Assembly (NCBI GenBank): GCA_048270225.1
Contig: JBLWTG010000004.1
Coordinates: forward strand, 1 to 64,000
From: Allopusillimonas sp048270225
GTDB taxonomy: Bacteria; Pseudomonadota; Gammaproteobacteria; Burkholderiales; Burkholderiaceae_B
Direction of reading: 5' to 3'
Length of the DNA stretch: 64,000 nt
Position 1 is the stretch's first letter. Each line of letters begins with the position of its first letter. The translations under genes and the position numbers were made by a program. A model generated the notes under the pieces. The model did no database searches and was not told the origin of the DNA. It was given only the letters and a program-made list of their open reading frames with translations. Below are positions 18,378-27,086 of the stretch, in pieces.

Positions 18378-19780
18378 AGCACCGCATACAGAGCATTCAT
18401 TTTGTCGGCATAGGCGGCTCGGGCATGAGCGGCATTGCCGAGGTGCTCCTGAATCTTGGCTATTCCATCAGTGGATCCGATATCCAGGAGTCGGCCGTGA
18501 CGCGCAGGCTGTCGGATCTGGGTGCACGCATCGCCATCGGGCATGATGCCGCCAATATCAAAGGGGTGGGCGCTATCGTGACATCCACCGCCGTGAGCGG
18601 CGACAATCCGGAGGTGCTGGCCGCCCGTGCTGCGCGCATTCCTGTGGTGCCTCGCGCGCTCATGCTCGCTGAACTGATGCGCCTGAAGCGCGGCATTGCC
18701 GTTGCCGGCACGCACGGCAAAACCACGACGACCAGCTTGGTCGCCAGTGTGCTGGCTGGCGGCGAGCTGGATCCAACCTTTGTGATCGGCGGGCGTCTGA
18801 CCTCGGCGGGCGCCAACGCGCGCCTGGGGCAGGGCGAGTACATCGTGGTGGAGGCCGACGAATCGGACGCGTCCTTCCTGAACCTGCTGCCGGTGATGGC
18901 CATCATCACCAATATCGACATGGACCATATGGATACCTATGGCCACGATATTGCCCGGCTGAAAAGTGCCTTTATCGAATTCACCCAGCGTCTGCCGTTC
19001 TATGGTTCGGCCGTGCTGTGCAGCGATGACGCCAATGTGCGGGAAATCATTCCCTTTGTGTCGCGGCCAGTGACAACCTACGGTATAGACAGCGACGCGC
19101 AGGTGCGCGCCATGAACGTGCATGCCGAAGGCACGCTCATGTGTTTCGATGTGCACCGCCAGGGCGCGACCGGGGCTTTGCCCCTGCTGTCGATCCGCCT
19201 GAACCTGCCCGGCCGCCACAATGTGCTCAATGCACTGGCCGCCATTGCCGTGGCCACTGAACTGGGCGTTTCCGACGATGCAATCGCCTCGGCGCTGTCC
19301 ACGTTTCGTGGCGTCGGACGCCGCTTTACGCAAGTGGGCGATTTCAGCGTGCAGGCGGCTCACGGCGGCGGTCGCTACACCCTGGTCGACGACTACGGGC
19401 ATCACCCCATCGAAATGGCGGCCACGCTGAGCGCCGCGCGCGGCGCCTGGCCCGACCGCCGCATTGTGCTGGCCTTCCAGCCGCACCGCTACACCCGCAC
19501 GCGCGACTGTTTTGAGGATTTCGTACATGTGCTGGGCCAGGCCGATGCCGTGCTCCTGACCGAAGTCTATCCGGCGGGCGAAGCGCCGCTGGTTGCGGCG
19601 GATGGCAGGGCGCTGGCGCGCGCGCTGCGCGTGGCTGGCAAGGTGGAACCTGTTTTTGTCGAAGACGTGGCAGACATGCCGCAGGCGATTCGCGACTTTG
19701 CCCGCGACGGGGATGTGATTGTTGTGATGGGGGCGGGTTCGATCAGCCGCGTACCGGCCCAGATAGGAGAAGTAGCATGA
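18374..19780 (+). CDS. murC: UDP-N-acetylmuramate--L-alanine ligase
   Basis: First Mur ligase of the pathway, 468 aa, adding L-Ala to UDP-MurNAc. N-terminal nucleotide-binding fold FVGIGGSGMSGIAEVL, ATP-binding GTHGKTTTT from residue 112, DEADESD and DDYGHHPIE. The start at 18374 (MKHRIQSIHF) overlaps the murG stop by 4 nt; an upstream frame from 18326 lies inside murG. Overlaps ddlB by 4 nt. Confidence 0.97.
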   Translation: MKHRIQSIHFVGIGGSGMSGIAEVLLNLGYSISGSDIQESAVTRRLSDLGARIAIGHDAANIKGVGAIVTSTAVSGDNPEVLAARAARIPVVPRALMLAELMRLKRGIAVAGTHGKTTTTSLVASVLAGGELDPTFVIGGRLTSAGANARLGQGEYIVVEADESDASFLNLLPVMAIITNIDMDHMDTYGHDIARLKSAFIEFTQRLPFYGSAVLCSDDANVREIIPFVSRPVTTYGIDSDAQVRAMNVHAEGTLMCFDVHRQGATGALPLLSIRLNLPGRHNVLNALAAIAVATELGVSDDAIASALSTFRGVGRRFTQVGDFSVQAAHGGGRYTLVDDYGHHPIEMAATLSAARGAWPDRRIVLAFQPHRYTRTRDCFEDFVHVLGQADAVLLTEVYPAGEAPLVAADGRALARALRVAGKVEPVFVEDVADMPQAIRDFARDGDVIVVMGAGSISRVPAQIGEVA

Positions 19781-20724
19781 GCGGACAATTCGGCCGGGTA
19801 GGCGTGCTGTATGGCGGACATTCCGCCGAGCGGGAAGTCTCCCTGATGTCGGGGCAGGGGGTTCATGATGCCCTGCGCAGCAAGGGAGTGGACGCCCATT
19901 TGTTCGACACCGGGCGGTATACGCTGGTGGACCTGATCAGCTCCGGCTTTGAGCGCGTGTTCATTGCCCTGCATGGACGCCATGGCGAAGACGGCACGCT
20001 GCAGGGCGCGCTGGAGCTGCTTGGCATCCCCTATACCGGCAGCGGCCCGCTGGCGTCGTCGCTGGCCATGGACAAGATCATGACTAAGAAGGTGTGGCTG
20101 CAGCAGGCGCTGCCTACGCCGGAATTCGCCGTGCTGTCCAGCGACGCGGACCTGGATGCCGCCGCGCAGCGCCTGGGCCTGCCTATGATCGTCAAGCCGC
20201 CGCACGAGGGGTCCACGCTGGGCGTGACGCGCGTGGACGACCTGGGCGCGCTGCGCGAGGCCTATCGCCTGGCCAGCCGCTACGATGCCGATGTTTTGGC
20301 CGAGCAGTTTGTGGTCGGCCGGGAACTCACGGTTGCGCTGCTGGGCAAGGGCAAGACAACGCGCGCGTTGCCGGTCATCGAGATTATTGCGCCACAGGGC
20401 AATTATGACTACGAGCACAAATATGTGTCCAACGACACGCAGTATGTGTGCCCTGCGGAACTGCCCGCCGCGCTTTCCGAAGAGATTCTGCGCCTGTCAG
20501 AACAGGCGTATATGGCGCTGGGCTGCGAAGGCTGGGGCCGGGCGGATTTCATGCTGGATGCGCAGGGGCGGCCGTGGCTGCTCGAAATCAATACCTCGCC
20601 CGGCATGACCAGCCATTCGCTGGTACCCATGGGCGCCAAGGCGGCCGGCATGAGCTATGCCGACCTTTGTGTAGAAATTCTGTCCACGGCGAGCTGCAAA
20701 GTGCAGGCGCCGCCGGCCGGCTGA
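19777..20724 (+). CDS. ddlB: D-alanine--D-alanine ligase
   Basis: ATP-grasp enzyme, 315 aa, making the D-Ala-D-Ala used by the MurF half of MurEF. GVLYGGHSAEREVSLMSG begins the N-terminal domain, GRHGEDGTLQG and PHEGSTLGV are substrate and ATP loops, and EINTSPGMT holds the C-terminal Mg ligands. Starts in a 4-nt overlap with murC and ends 15 nt before ftsQ. Confidence 0.97.
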   Translation: MSGQFGRVGVLYGGHSAEREVSLMSGQGVHDALRSKGVDAHLFDTGRYTLVDLISSGFERVFIALHGRHGEDGTLQGALELLGIPYTGSGPLASSLAMDKIMTKKVWLQQALPTPEFAVLSSDADLDAAAQRLGLPMIVKPPHEGSTLGVTRVDDLGALREAYRLASRYDADVLAEQFVVGRELTVALLGKGKTTRALPVIEIIAPQGNYDYEHKYVSNDTQYVCPAELPAALSEEILRLSEQAYMALGCEGWGRADFMLDAQGRPWLLEINTSPGMTSHSLVPMGAKAAGMSYADLCVEILSTASCKVQAPPAG

Positions 20725-20739
20725 CAGGGGGATATCGCT

Positions 20740-21534
20740 GTGTTTTCAGACGCCCGCCTCACCAACTTCATCGCGAACACGCTGGTTCTGCTGGCTGTGT
20801 TCGCGTTGCTGGCGGGTGCGGTCGCGTGGGTTGCGCAGCGCCCTTATTTTGCGATTACCACCTTGCAGATCGAGCCGCAGGATCCATCGGGTTCGCTGGC
20901 ATATGTGTCGCCGGCCAGCGTGCGCGCCACGATAGCCGGCAAGGTCACGGGCAATTTCTTCTCGGTGCATCTGGACGATACCCGTCGCCTGATCGAAACC
21001 GTGCCCTGGGTACGGCACGCCAGCGTGCGGCGCGTATGGCCCAACACATTGCGCATCAAGATCGAGGAACAGCAGCCCCTGGCCTACTGGAACGAAAACC
21101 AGATGATCAATACCTGGGGCGAGTCGTTCATGGCGAATCAGGGCGAGCTGCCTGATGACGCACAGTTGCCTCAGCTCAACGGTCCCGAGAATTCTGAGCG
21201 CCTGGTTGTGCAGCGCTATGCCGAAATCGCCCGCTGGTTTGCGCCGCTCAACCTGCATGTGCGCGAGGTCACGCTCAGTCCGCGTTATGCCTGGGAGGTC
21301 ACCTTGTCAGACGGCATGCATCTGAGCCTGGGCCGCGACCCGGCTGCCGATGTCGCCGACCCCCATGGCCGTTCGGGTGCCCTGCCTTTTGCCGCGCGCA
21401 TCGAGCGCTTTGTGCAGGCTTGGCCGCGCCTGGCGCAGCGGCTGGATGGACGCGCCATCAGCAATGCTGATCTACGTTATTCCAACGGTTTTGCCATTAC
21501 GTTGGCCCCTGTTTCCAATACCTCTGTGAAGTAA
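20740..21534 (+). CDS. ftsQ: Cell division protein FtsQ
   Basis: Bitopic divisome protein, 264 aa, bridging early and late division proteins. One transmembrane segment at about residues 9-30 is followed by a POTRA domain (from about 36, containing NFFSVHLDDTRRLIETVPWV) and a beta domain. Uses a GTG start with CAGGGGG 8 nt upstream. Ends 5 nt before ftsA. Confidence 0.95.
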   Translation: MFSDARLTNFIANTLVLLAVFALLAGAVAWVAQRPYFAITTLQIEPQDPSGSLAYVSPASVRATIAGKVTGNFFSVHLDDTRRLIETVPWVRHASVRRVWPNTLRIKIEEQQPLAYWNENQMINTWGESFMANQGELPDDAQLPQLNGPENSERLVVQRYAEIARWFAPLNLHVREVTLSPRYAWEVTLSDGMHLSLGRDPAADVADPHGRSGALPFAARIERFVQAWPRLAQRLDGRAISNADLRYSNGFAITLAPVSNTSVK

Positions 21535-21539
21535 AGACT

Positions 21540-22766
21540 ATGACCCGTGACATCAAAGACCTGATCGTTGCACTCGATATCGGCACCAGCAAAGTGGTCG
21601 CCGTGGTTGCCGAGATACTGCCGGAAGGCCGGTTCGAAGTCCTGGGCCTGGGACAGCATGAGTCCCAGGGGATGCGCAAGGGCGTGGTCGTGAATATCGA
21701 GTCCACGGTCAACTCCATCCAGCGCGCGCTCGAAGAGGCCGAGCTGATGGCCGACTGCAAGATACGCGAAGTCTATACCGGCATCGCGGGCAGCCACATC
21801 ACCAGCTTCAATTCCAGTGGCATGGTTGCCGTCAAGGACAAGGAGGTCACAGCCACCGATGTGGCGCGCGTGATCGAAACCGCCAAGGCGGTCAATATCC
21901 CGACCGACCAGCAGGTGCTGCATGTACTGACGCAGGAATTCATCGTGGACTCCCAGGAGGATATCCGCGAGCCGATAGGCATGAGCGGTCTGCGCCTGGA
22001 GGTCCGCGTCCATATCGTGACGGGCGCGGTCAGCGCGGCCCAGAACATCGTCAAATGCGTGCGGCGCTGCGGCCTGGAAGTACAGGATCTGATCCTGCAG
22101 CCGCTGGCCTCCAGCCTGGCCTGCCTGACCTCGGACGAAAAAGAACTGGGCGTGGTGCTGGTGGATATCGGCGGCGGCACGACCGACATCGCCATTTTCA
22201 CCGGCGGCGCGATCCGCCATACGGCAGTCGTACCCATCGCCGGCGACCAGATCACCAGTGATATTGCCGCCATGCTGCGCACGCCCACGCCGGACGCCGA
22301 GGAGATCAAGCTGCGTTTCGGGGTGGCCAAGCAGGTACTGGCCAACGCCGACGAACACATCGAAGTGCCTGGCCTGGGCGACAGGCCCAACAGGCAGGTC
22401 AAACGCCAGGCGCTGGGCGCGGTGATCGAGCCGCGCGTCGAGGAGCTGTTTACGTTTGTGCAGCAGATCGTGCGCGAATCTGGATACGAAGACCTGTTGG
22501 CCTCGGGTGTCGTGCTGACGGGCGGCACATCGCTCATGCCCGGCATTGTCGAGCTGGCCGAAGACGTCTTCCTCAAGCCGGTCCGCGTTTCGGTGCCGGC
22601 CTATGAGGGAAGCCTGGCCGATGTCATGCACAATCCGCGGTTTTCCACCGTCATGGGTCTGTTGTCCGAGGCCCGCCTGCAGCGCGCGCGGGGCCGCAAG
22701 GTCGCCCAGCAGAAAGGCAGTTTCAAGACCCTGCTGGCACGCATGAAGGAGTGGTTCATGAATTAG
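21540..22766 (+). CDS. ftsA: Cell division protein FtsA
   Basis: Actin-like ATPase, 408 aa, that anchors FtsZ to the membrane. LDIGTSKVVA is the phosphate 1 loop, VDIGGGTTDIA the phosphate 2 loop, and LTGGTSLMPG the adenosine loop. The C-terminal FKTLLARMKEWFMN is the amphipathic membrane-targeting helix. ftsZ follows after 173 nt. Confidence 0.97.
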   Translation: MTRDIKDLIVALDIGTSKVVAVVAEILPEGRFEVLGLGQHESQGMRKGVVVNIESTVNSIQRALEEAELMADCKIREVYTGIAGSHITSFNSSGMVAVKDKEVTATDVARVIETAKAVNIPTDQQVLHVLTQEFIVDSQEDIREPIGMSGLRLEVRVHIVTGAVSAAQNIVKCVRRCGLEVQDLILQPLASSLACLTSDEKELGVVLVDIGGGTTDIAIFTGGAIRHTAVVPIAGDQITSDIAAMLRTPTPDAEEIKLRFGVAKQVLANADEHIEVPGLGDRPNRQVKRQALGAVIEPRVEELFTFVQQIVRESGYEDLLASGVVLTGGTSLMPGIVELAEDVFLKPVRVSVPAYEGSLADVMHNPRFSTVMGLLSEARLQRARGRKVAQQKGSFKTLLARMKEWFMN

Positions 22767-22939
22767 GGTGCGGCACGGCCCTGATGGACAGGTGGCATAA
22801 GCCTGTTCCTGGAGAGGTTTTCAAACCAGTTGCGAGCACAGGACGCTGGCAGTTCTTTTGAAACCGTTCCGAACAATAAGCAGTACTGGGGAATTTTTAT
22901 TTTGTCTATCGTTTTTCTGGATATGTGAGGGAGTCAAGC
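22767..22939 (+). promoter_or_regulatory. ftsA-ftsZ intergenic spacer, possible ftsZ promoter
   Basis: This 173-nt spacer is the longest gap in the dcw cluster. It is AT-richer near 22890-22920 (AATTTTTATTTTGTC). A gap of this size suggests a dedicated ftsZ promoter, but I cannot point to a convincing -35/-10 pair. Confidence 0.3.
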
Positions 22940-24109
22940 ATGATGAACTTTGAAATGCTCGATACGAGCACCAACGGCACCGTAATCAAGGTTGTCGGAG
23001 TTGGGGGCGCAGGCGGCAACGCTGTGGCGCATATGATTCGTTCCGGCGTGAACGGCGTGGATTTCATCTGCGCGAACACGGATGCGCAGGCGCTTGCCAC
23101 GACGGAAGCGCCCGTACAGATCCGCCTTGGCCGCACAGGCCTGGGTGCGGGTGCGCGTCCAGAGCAGGGCCGTGCCGCTGCGGAAACCGCGCGCGAGGAA
23201 ATCCGCGCCGCGTTGACCGGTGCGCACATGGTGTTCATCACCGCAGGCATGGGTGGCGGCACGGGTACAGGTGCGGGTCCGGTGGTGGCGGAAGTCGCCA
23301 AGGAACTGGGTATTCTGACCGTCGGCGTGGTGACCAAGCCTTTTGGCTTTGAGGGCAACAAGCGCCTGAAGATGGCCGAAGAAGGGATTACCGAGCTGTC
23401 CAAGCATGTGCACTCGCTCATCGTTGTCCTGAACGAAAACCTGTACGATCTGATGGACGACGATGCGACGCAGGAAGACTGCTTCAAGTCGGCGGACGAC
23501 GTGCTGCACAATGCCTGCGCCGGCATTGCCGAGATCATCAACGTCGAAGGCAATGTCAACGTCGACTTCGAGGACGTCAAGACCATTATGGGTGAGCAGG
23601 GTCAGGCCATGATGGGCACATCCATCGCGGCCGGCGCCGACCGCGCCCGCGTCGCTGCCGAGCGTGCCATTGCGTGCCCGCTGCTCGAAGGCGTGGATTT
23701 GCATGGCGCACGCGGCATGCTGGTCAACATCACCGCCAGCCGCACGCTCAAGATGCGCGAAACGCGCGAAATCATGGACACCATCCGCAGCTACGCCGCC
23801 GACGATGCCACCATCGTGTTTGGTACGGCCTACGATGAAGCCATGGGTGAAAACCTGCGTGTTACCGTGGTTGCCACGGGCCTGGGTCGCCCCGCAGCCT
23901 CCCGTCCGCAACTGGTTTCCAACAACCAGGAAGCACTGCGTACAGGAACCGACGATTACGCTGCGAGCGGCTACGATTTCAGCAATGCGGATGTGCCTGC
24001 GGTAATCCGCAATCCGCGCGGCCAGGCTTCGGCTCAGGTGCGTGCGCTGGAAACCGCGGGCATGGATCATTTCGACATTCCCGCTTTCCTGCGCAAACAG
24101 GCGGACTGA
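22940..24109 (+). CDS. ftsZ: Cell division protein FtsZ
   Basis: Tubulin-like GTPase forming the Z ring, 389 aa. The tubulin signature GGGTGTGAGP is at about 105-114, with GVGGAGGNAV near the N-terminus and the synergy loop NVDFEDVKTIM. The C-terminal peptide DHFDIPAFLRKQAD is the FtsA/ZipA-binding tail. GAGGGAG lies 6 nt before ATG 22940 and 9 nt before a second ATG at 22943, so the start may be either. An in-frame start at 22925 precedes the ribosome site and is unlikely. Confidence 0.98.
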   Translation: MMNFEMLDTSTNGTVIKVVGVGGAGGNAVAHMIRSGVNGVDFICANTDAQALATTEAPVQIRLGRTGLGAGARPEQGRAAAETAREEIRAALTGAHMVFITAGMGGGTGTGAGPVVAEVAKELGILTVGVVTKPFGFEGNKRLKMAEEGITELSKHVHSLIVVLNENLYDLMDDDATQEDCFKSADDVLHNACAGIAEIINVEGNVNVDFEDVKTIMGEQGQAMMGTSIAAGADRARVAAERAIACPLLEGVDLHGARGMLVNITASRTLKMRETREIMDTIRSYAADDATIVFGTAYDEAMGENLRVTVVATGLGRPAASRPQLVSNNQEALRTGTDDYAASGYDFSNADVPAVIRNPRGQASAQVRALETAGMDHFDIPAFLRKQAD

Positions 24110-24436
24110 TCCCGGTTTTTTTGTAAGCAACGCAGACTCTCGCATGCCTGCCGGCTTGTCCGGCAGGGCTCCTGGCAGGCGCGCCTTCCCTTTCCCCGGG
24201 GAAGGCGCGCCGTCGTGCTTATCCCCAGCGGCGGCCATGGCTGCCGACCAGCCCGCTGCGAGGCTTGCTTGTCCGGTGCTCTCAGGGCTATGTCGGCCAC
24301 GGCTGGCCTGAAGCGAGCTGAAACACTTGAATGGTTGCCTGAAACAACTAAATTTAATGGTAAACCCTCAAGTCGGTTACAATGGCAGTTCTATAAAGAG
24401 CCTAAAAACCGGGCGCAAAGCCCTGATAAATAAACA
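24110..24436. other. ftsZ-lpxC intergenic region
   Basis: This 327-nt stretch has no supported gene. It holds two tandem GC-rich hairpins in its first third (24147-24167 and 24178-24211, listed separately). An AT-rich segment from about 24320 follows, which probably carries the lpxC promoter. TACAAT at 24378-24383 is a possible -10 with a poor -35. No clear Shine-Dalgarno precedes lpxC (GATAAATAAACA before the ATG). Confidence 0.5.
24147..24211 (+). terminator. Two tandem hairpins downstream of ftsZ
   Basis: CCTGCCGG (24147-24154) pairs with CCGGCAGG (24160-24167). The second is a perfect 13-bp stem between 24178-24190 and 24199-24211 (GGCGCGCCTTCCC with its complement). Neither is followed by a T-run, so they may attenuate or stabilise the dcw transcript rather than terminate it fully. 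Confidence 0.45.
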
Positions 24437-25360
24437 ATGTTACGTCAACGCACCATTCAAAGACCCATCAGCACCAAAGGTGTCGGCCTGCACTCGGGCA
24501 GGCGGGTAGAGCTCACCCTGCGCCCGGCGGCGCCGAACACCGGTATTGTCTTTCATCGCGTTGACCTGCCCGAAATCGTCGATCTGCCTGCGCAGGCAGA
24601 TCAGGTCGGCAATACCCGCATGGCCTCCGTACTGCAGAAAGGCAATGTACGCGTATCCACGGTGGAGCATCTGATGTCCGCCCTGGCCGGCCTGGGCATC
24701 GACAACCTGCATGTCGACCTTACCGCTGAAGAAGTCCCCATCATGGATGGCAGCGCAGGTACCTTTGTGTATCTGTTGCGCTCGGCGGGCCTCGAGGAAC
24801 AGGCCGCCGCCAAGCAGTTCCTGCGCGTGCTCGAGCCCATTGAGGTGCGCGAAGGCGAGGGCGAAGATCTCAAATGGGCGCGTCTGGAGCCTTACGACGG
24901 CTTTGCGCTGTCGTTCGCTATCGATTTCCATCATCCCGCCATCGACTCCACCGCCAATTTTGCTGAAGTCGATTTCGCCAAGGATTCCTACGTCAAGACG
25001 ATCGCCCGCGCGCGCACCTTCGGGTTTGTCAACGAAGTCGAAGCACTGCGCGCCGCCGGCCTGGCCCGTGGCGGCAGCCTTGACAACGCCATCGTCATGG
25101 ACGAATACCGTGTGCTCAACTCAGACGGCCTGCGCTACGACGATGAATTTGTAAAACACAAGATTCTGGACGCCATTGGCGACCTTTATCTCATTGGCCG
25201 GCCCCTGGTTGCGCGCTATGTCGCCTGCAAGTCGGGCCATGGCTTGAACAACCAGCTGGCCCGGGCTTTGCTGGCCCGCCAGGAAAGCTGGGAAATCGTT
25301 ACCTACGCATCTACCGCCACAGCGCCCAAGGCGTTTACGCACGAGTGGAAGCTGGCCTAG
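24437..25360 (+). CDS. lpxC: UDP-3-O-acyl-N-acetylglucosamine deacetylase
   Basis: Zinc enzyme of the first committed step of lipid A synthesis, 307 aa. Zinc ligands are His78 (VEHLMSALAG), His241 and Asp245 (HKILDAIGDL); the catalytic His268 is in KSGHGLNN. The length is close to E. coli LpxC (305). It follows ftsZ, as in E. coli, and is convergent with the DUF721 gene. Confidence 0.98.
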   Translation: MLRQRTIQRPISTKGVGLHSGRRVELTLRPAAPNTGIVFHRVDLPEIVDLPAQADQVGNTRMASVLQKGNVRVSTVEHLMSALAGLGIDNLHVDLTAEEVPIMDGSAGTFVYLLRSAGLEEQAAAKQFLRVLEPIEVREGEGEDLKWARLEPYDGFALSFAIDFHHPAIDSTANFAEVDFAKDSYVKTIARARTFGFVNEVEALRAAGLARGGSLDNAIVMDEYRVLNSDGLRYDDEFVKHKILDAIGDLYLIGRPLVARYVACKSGHGLNNQLARALLARQESWEIVTYASTATAPKAFTHEWKLA

Positions 25361-25421
25361 GCCGGCACGGCTCGCAGCGCGGGCGGCCTGTCGGCCGTCC
25401 GGCGGTAAGGTATTTCAGCAC

Positions 25422-25456
25422 GGCGCGCACAGGCGATACACTCGCTTGTGCGCGCC
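25422..25456. terminator. Hairpin between convergent lpxC and DUF721 gene
   Basis: A 14-bp stem with one G-U pair joins 25422-25435 (GGCGCGCACAGGCG) and 25443-25456 around a 7-nt loop. It lies in the 103-nt gap between convergent genes, a typical site for bidirectional termination. Confidence 0.55.
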
Positions 25457-25463
25457 TGCTGCC

Positions 25464-25949
25464 TTACTGGCGATGATGCGCCAACAGACGGCTTATAGCG
25501 TCGGCCAGGGGTCCCGGCCTCAGGTTGCCGCGCAGCTCGTCAAACGCCTGCAGGGCATTGCTGTCCAGTGGCGCTACATCCCGTGCCGCGGCCTTGGCAG
25601 GCCTTCGGGACAGGCTGGCCTGGACGCTGACAATGATTTCCTGCACGTCCCACCCTTTGCCGGCCAGCAGTTGAACGATGCGCGGTGCAAGCTGACGAAG
25701 CTTGGACGCATAGGCCGCGCTGGGAACTGCCAGCGTTATGCGCTGTCTCTCAATACGGGCCACCTGGCAGGCGGAGGCCAGCGCGGCCGGCAGGGCCTGG
25801 CGCGCGGCTTCTTGCACTGCCAGCATATTGCGGGCAGCCGCCAGCACGCCAGCGGCGTGCTGGTCGTGGCCCAGCCAGTTAACAGCCAGGGTTGCCGGTT
25901 GCGCCTTGTTTTGCGCACGGGCGGTAAAGGGTCGATGCGTACGCGCCAT
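25464..25949 (-). CDS. DUF721 family (DciA-like) protein
   Basis: A 161-aa protein whose N-terminal to middle part (LAAARNMLAVQEAARQALPA to APRIVQLLAGKGWDVQEIIVSVQ) has the DUF721/DciA pattern: helix, then LVPSAAYASKLRQL-like strand and a closing strand. DciA-type proteins load the replicative helicase in bacteria that lack DnaC, so this may be the helicase-loading partner; that is an inference from the family. Start at 25949 gives MARTHRPFT; no strong ribosome site is seen, and TTG 25958 is possible. It is antisense to and between lpxC and the M23 gene, divergent from the latter by 35 nt. Confidence 0.75.
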   Translation of the reverse strand: MARTHRPFTARAQNKAQPATLAVNWLGHDQHAAGVLAAARNMLAVQEAARQALPAALASACQVARIERQRITLAVPSAAYASKLRQLAPRIVQLLAGKGWDVQEIIVSVQASLSRRPAKAAARDVAPLDSNALQAFDELRGNLRPGPLADAISRLLAHHRQ

Positions 25950-25984
25950 GGCTAGCAAAAGTTAAGGAAACAAAAAGCAAGTTT

Positions 25985-26989
25985 ATGCAGTCTACTCACA
26001 GTCATCCTGTTCATTCTAACCGCAAGGGCCTCAGGACATTCGCCATTGTGCTGGTAGCGGTTGCCGCGCTGGGCGCGTCTGCGATCGCCGGCGCCCTGGT
26101 GCAGTCGCGGCTGACGCCGCGCCCGGCGCTGAGCGCCGGCCAGGAACGTCTCATCACCGAGCAATTATCCCGTGACTCGGCCTATGTGCGTGAAAACGTC
26201 GGCCAGCTGGCCGCGCGCGTCGGCGACATGCAGGCCAGGCTGATCGCCATGGGCGGCCTGAGCAAGCGCGTTGCCACGGCGGCGGGCGTGTCCTATACCG
26301 ATCCCGAAATTCAGGCCAGCCTGGTTCAGCCCGCGCCAGCGGTCATGGACGACATCCAGGCCGGCGCCGCAGGCATGCCGGACGGGGCCGGTTCCAAGGA
26401 CAGCATGCAATGGTCCGCCGAGGGGCTGGGCCGCCAGTTGGACCTGCTGTCGCGGCAGCTGTCCGAGCAGAAAGACTGGCTGGGCATGCTGGACCTGGTC
26501 ATGACCAAGCGGGCCGGGGTGGAAACCAGCCTGCCCTCGTTTCAGCCGGTGGACTACCCCTATCTGAGTTCCTCATTCGGCTGGCGGCGCCACCCCATTA
26601 CCGGGCGGTATGTCATGCATGAAGGGCTGGATTTTGCCGCGCCCAAGGGCACGCCCATCCACGCGGCCTCCGGCGGGGTCGTGACCGAGGCCCGCTATGT
26701 GAACGGCTACGGCAAAATGGTGGAAATCAACCACGGAAACGGCATTATTACCCGTTATGCGCACGCCTCGTCGCTCAACGTCAAGCGGGGCGATCTGGTC
26801 GAAAAAGGACAGATGATCGCCCGGGTCGGCACCACAGGGCGCTCAACGGGGCCGCATCTGCACTTCGAGGTGCGCATGGCCGGCCACCCCCTGGATCCCA
26901 CCCTGTTTCTGCCAAGTCAACAGCCTTCCGACAAGCTGGTGGCCTCCGCCTCAGAGGAGACGGAAACCATTGTTCCCCGGCTGCGTTAA
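25985..26989 (+). CDS. Membrane-anchored M23 family metallopeptidase
   Basis: A 334-aa protein with one N-terminal transmembrane anchor (about 17-40), a coiled region, and a C-terminal LytM/M23 peptidase domain from about 195. Zinc ligands are His212 and Asp216 in HEGLD and His293 in HLHF, with His291 as the catalytic partner, so the enzyme should be active on peptidoglycan cross-bridges. It sits directly before secA, in the place of E. coli secM. The C-terminal residues after the domain show no SecM-like arrest sequence. Known relatives act in cell separation and morphogenesis. Confidence 0.9.
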   Translation: MQSTHSHPVHSNRKGLRTFAIVLVAVAALGASAIAGALVQSRLTPRPALSAGQERLITEQLSRDSAYVRENVGQLAARVGDMQARLIAMGGLSKRVATAAGVSYTDPEIQASLVQPAPAVMDDIQAGAAGMPDGAGSKDSMQWSAEGLGRQLDLLSRQLSEQKDWLGMLDLVMTKRAGVETSLPSFQPVDYPYLSSSFGWRRHPITGRYVMHEGLDFAAPKGTPIHAASGGVVTEARYVNGYGKMVEINHGNGIITRYAHASSLNVKRGDLVEKGQMIARVGTTGRSTGPHLHFEVRMAGHPLDPTLFLPSQQPSDKLVASASEETETIVPRLR

Positions 26990-26990
26990 A

Positions 26991-27061
26991 CTGTAGCGTT
27001 TTCCTGCGGAGACTTTTTCCGCCAACCCAAACGACAGGCATGCGGGTTCGCGCCGCTACAG
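26991..27061 (+). promoter_or_regulatory. Structured leader before secA
   Basis: CTGTAGCG at 26991-26998 is exactly complementary to CGCTACAG at 27054-27061. Inside lie GCGGA/TCCGC (27006-27010 with 27018-27022) and a short GCG/CGC hairpin near 27042-27051, making a possible three-way junction. It ends 25 nt before the secA ATG. The 25 nt between hold no recognisable Shine-Dalgarno sequence. Confidence 0.4.
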
Positions 27062-27086
27062 TGCGTATCCCATCGACGACACACGA

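Noticed and set aside
26890..26989. SecM-like arrest peptide at the end of the M23 protein
   Set aside because: The C-terminal residues contain nothing like the FxxxxWIxxxxGIRAGP pattern and the protein is a complete peptidase.
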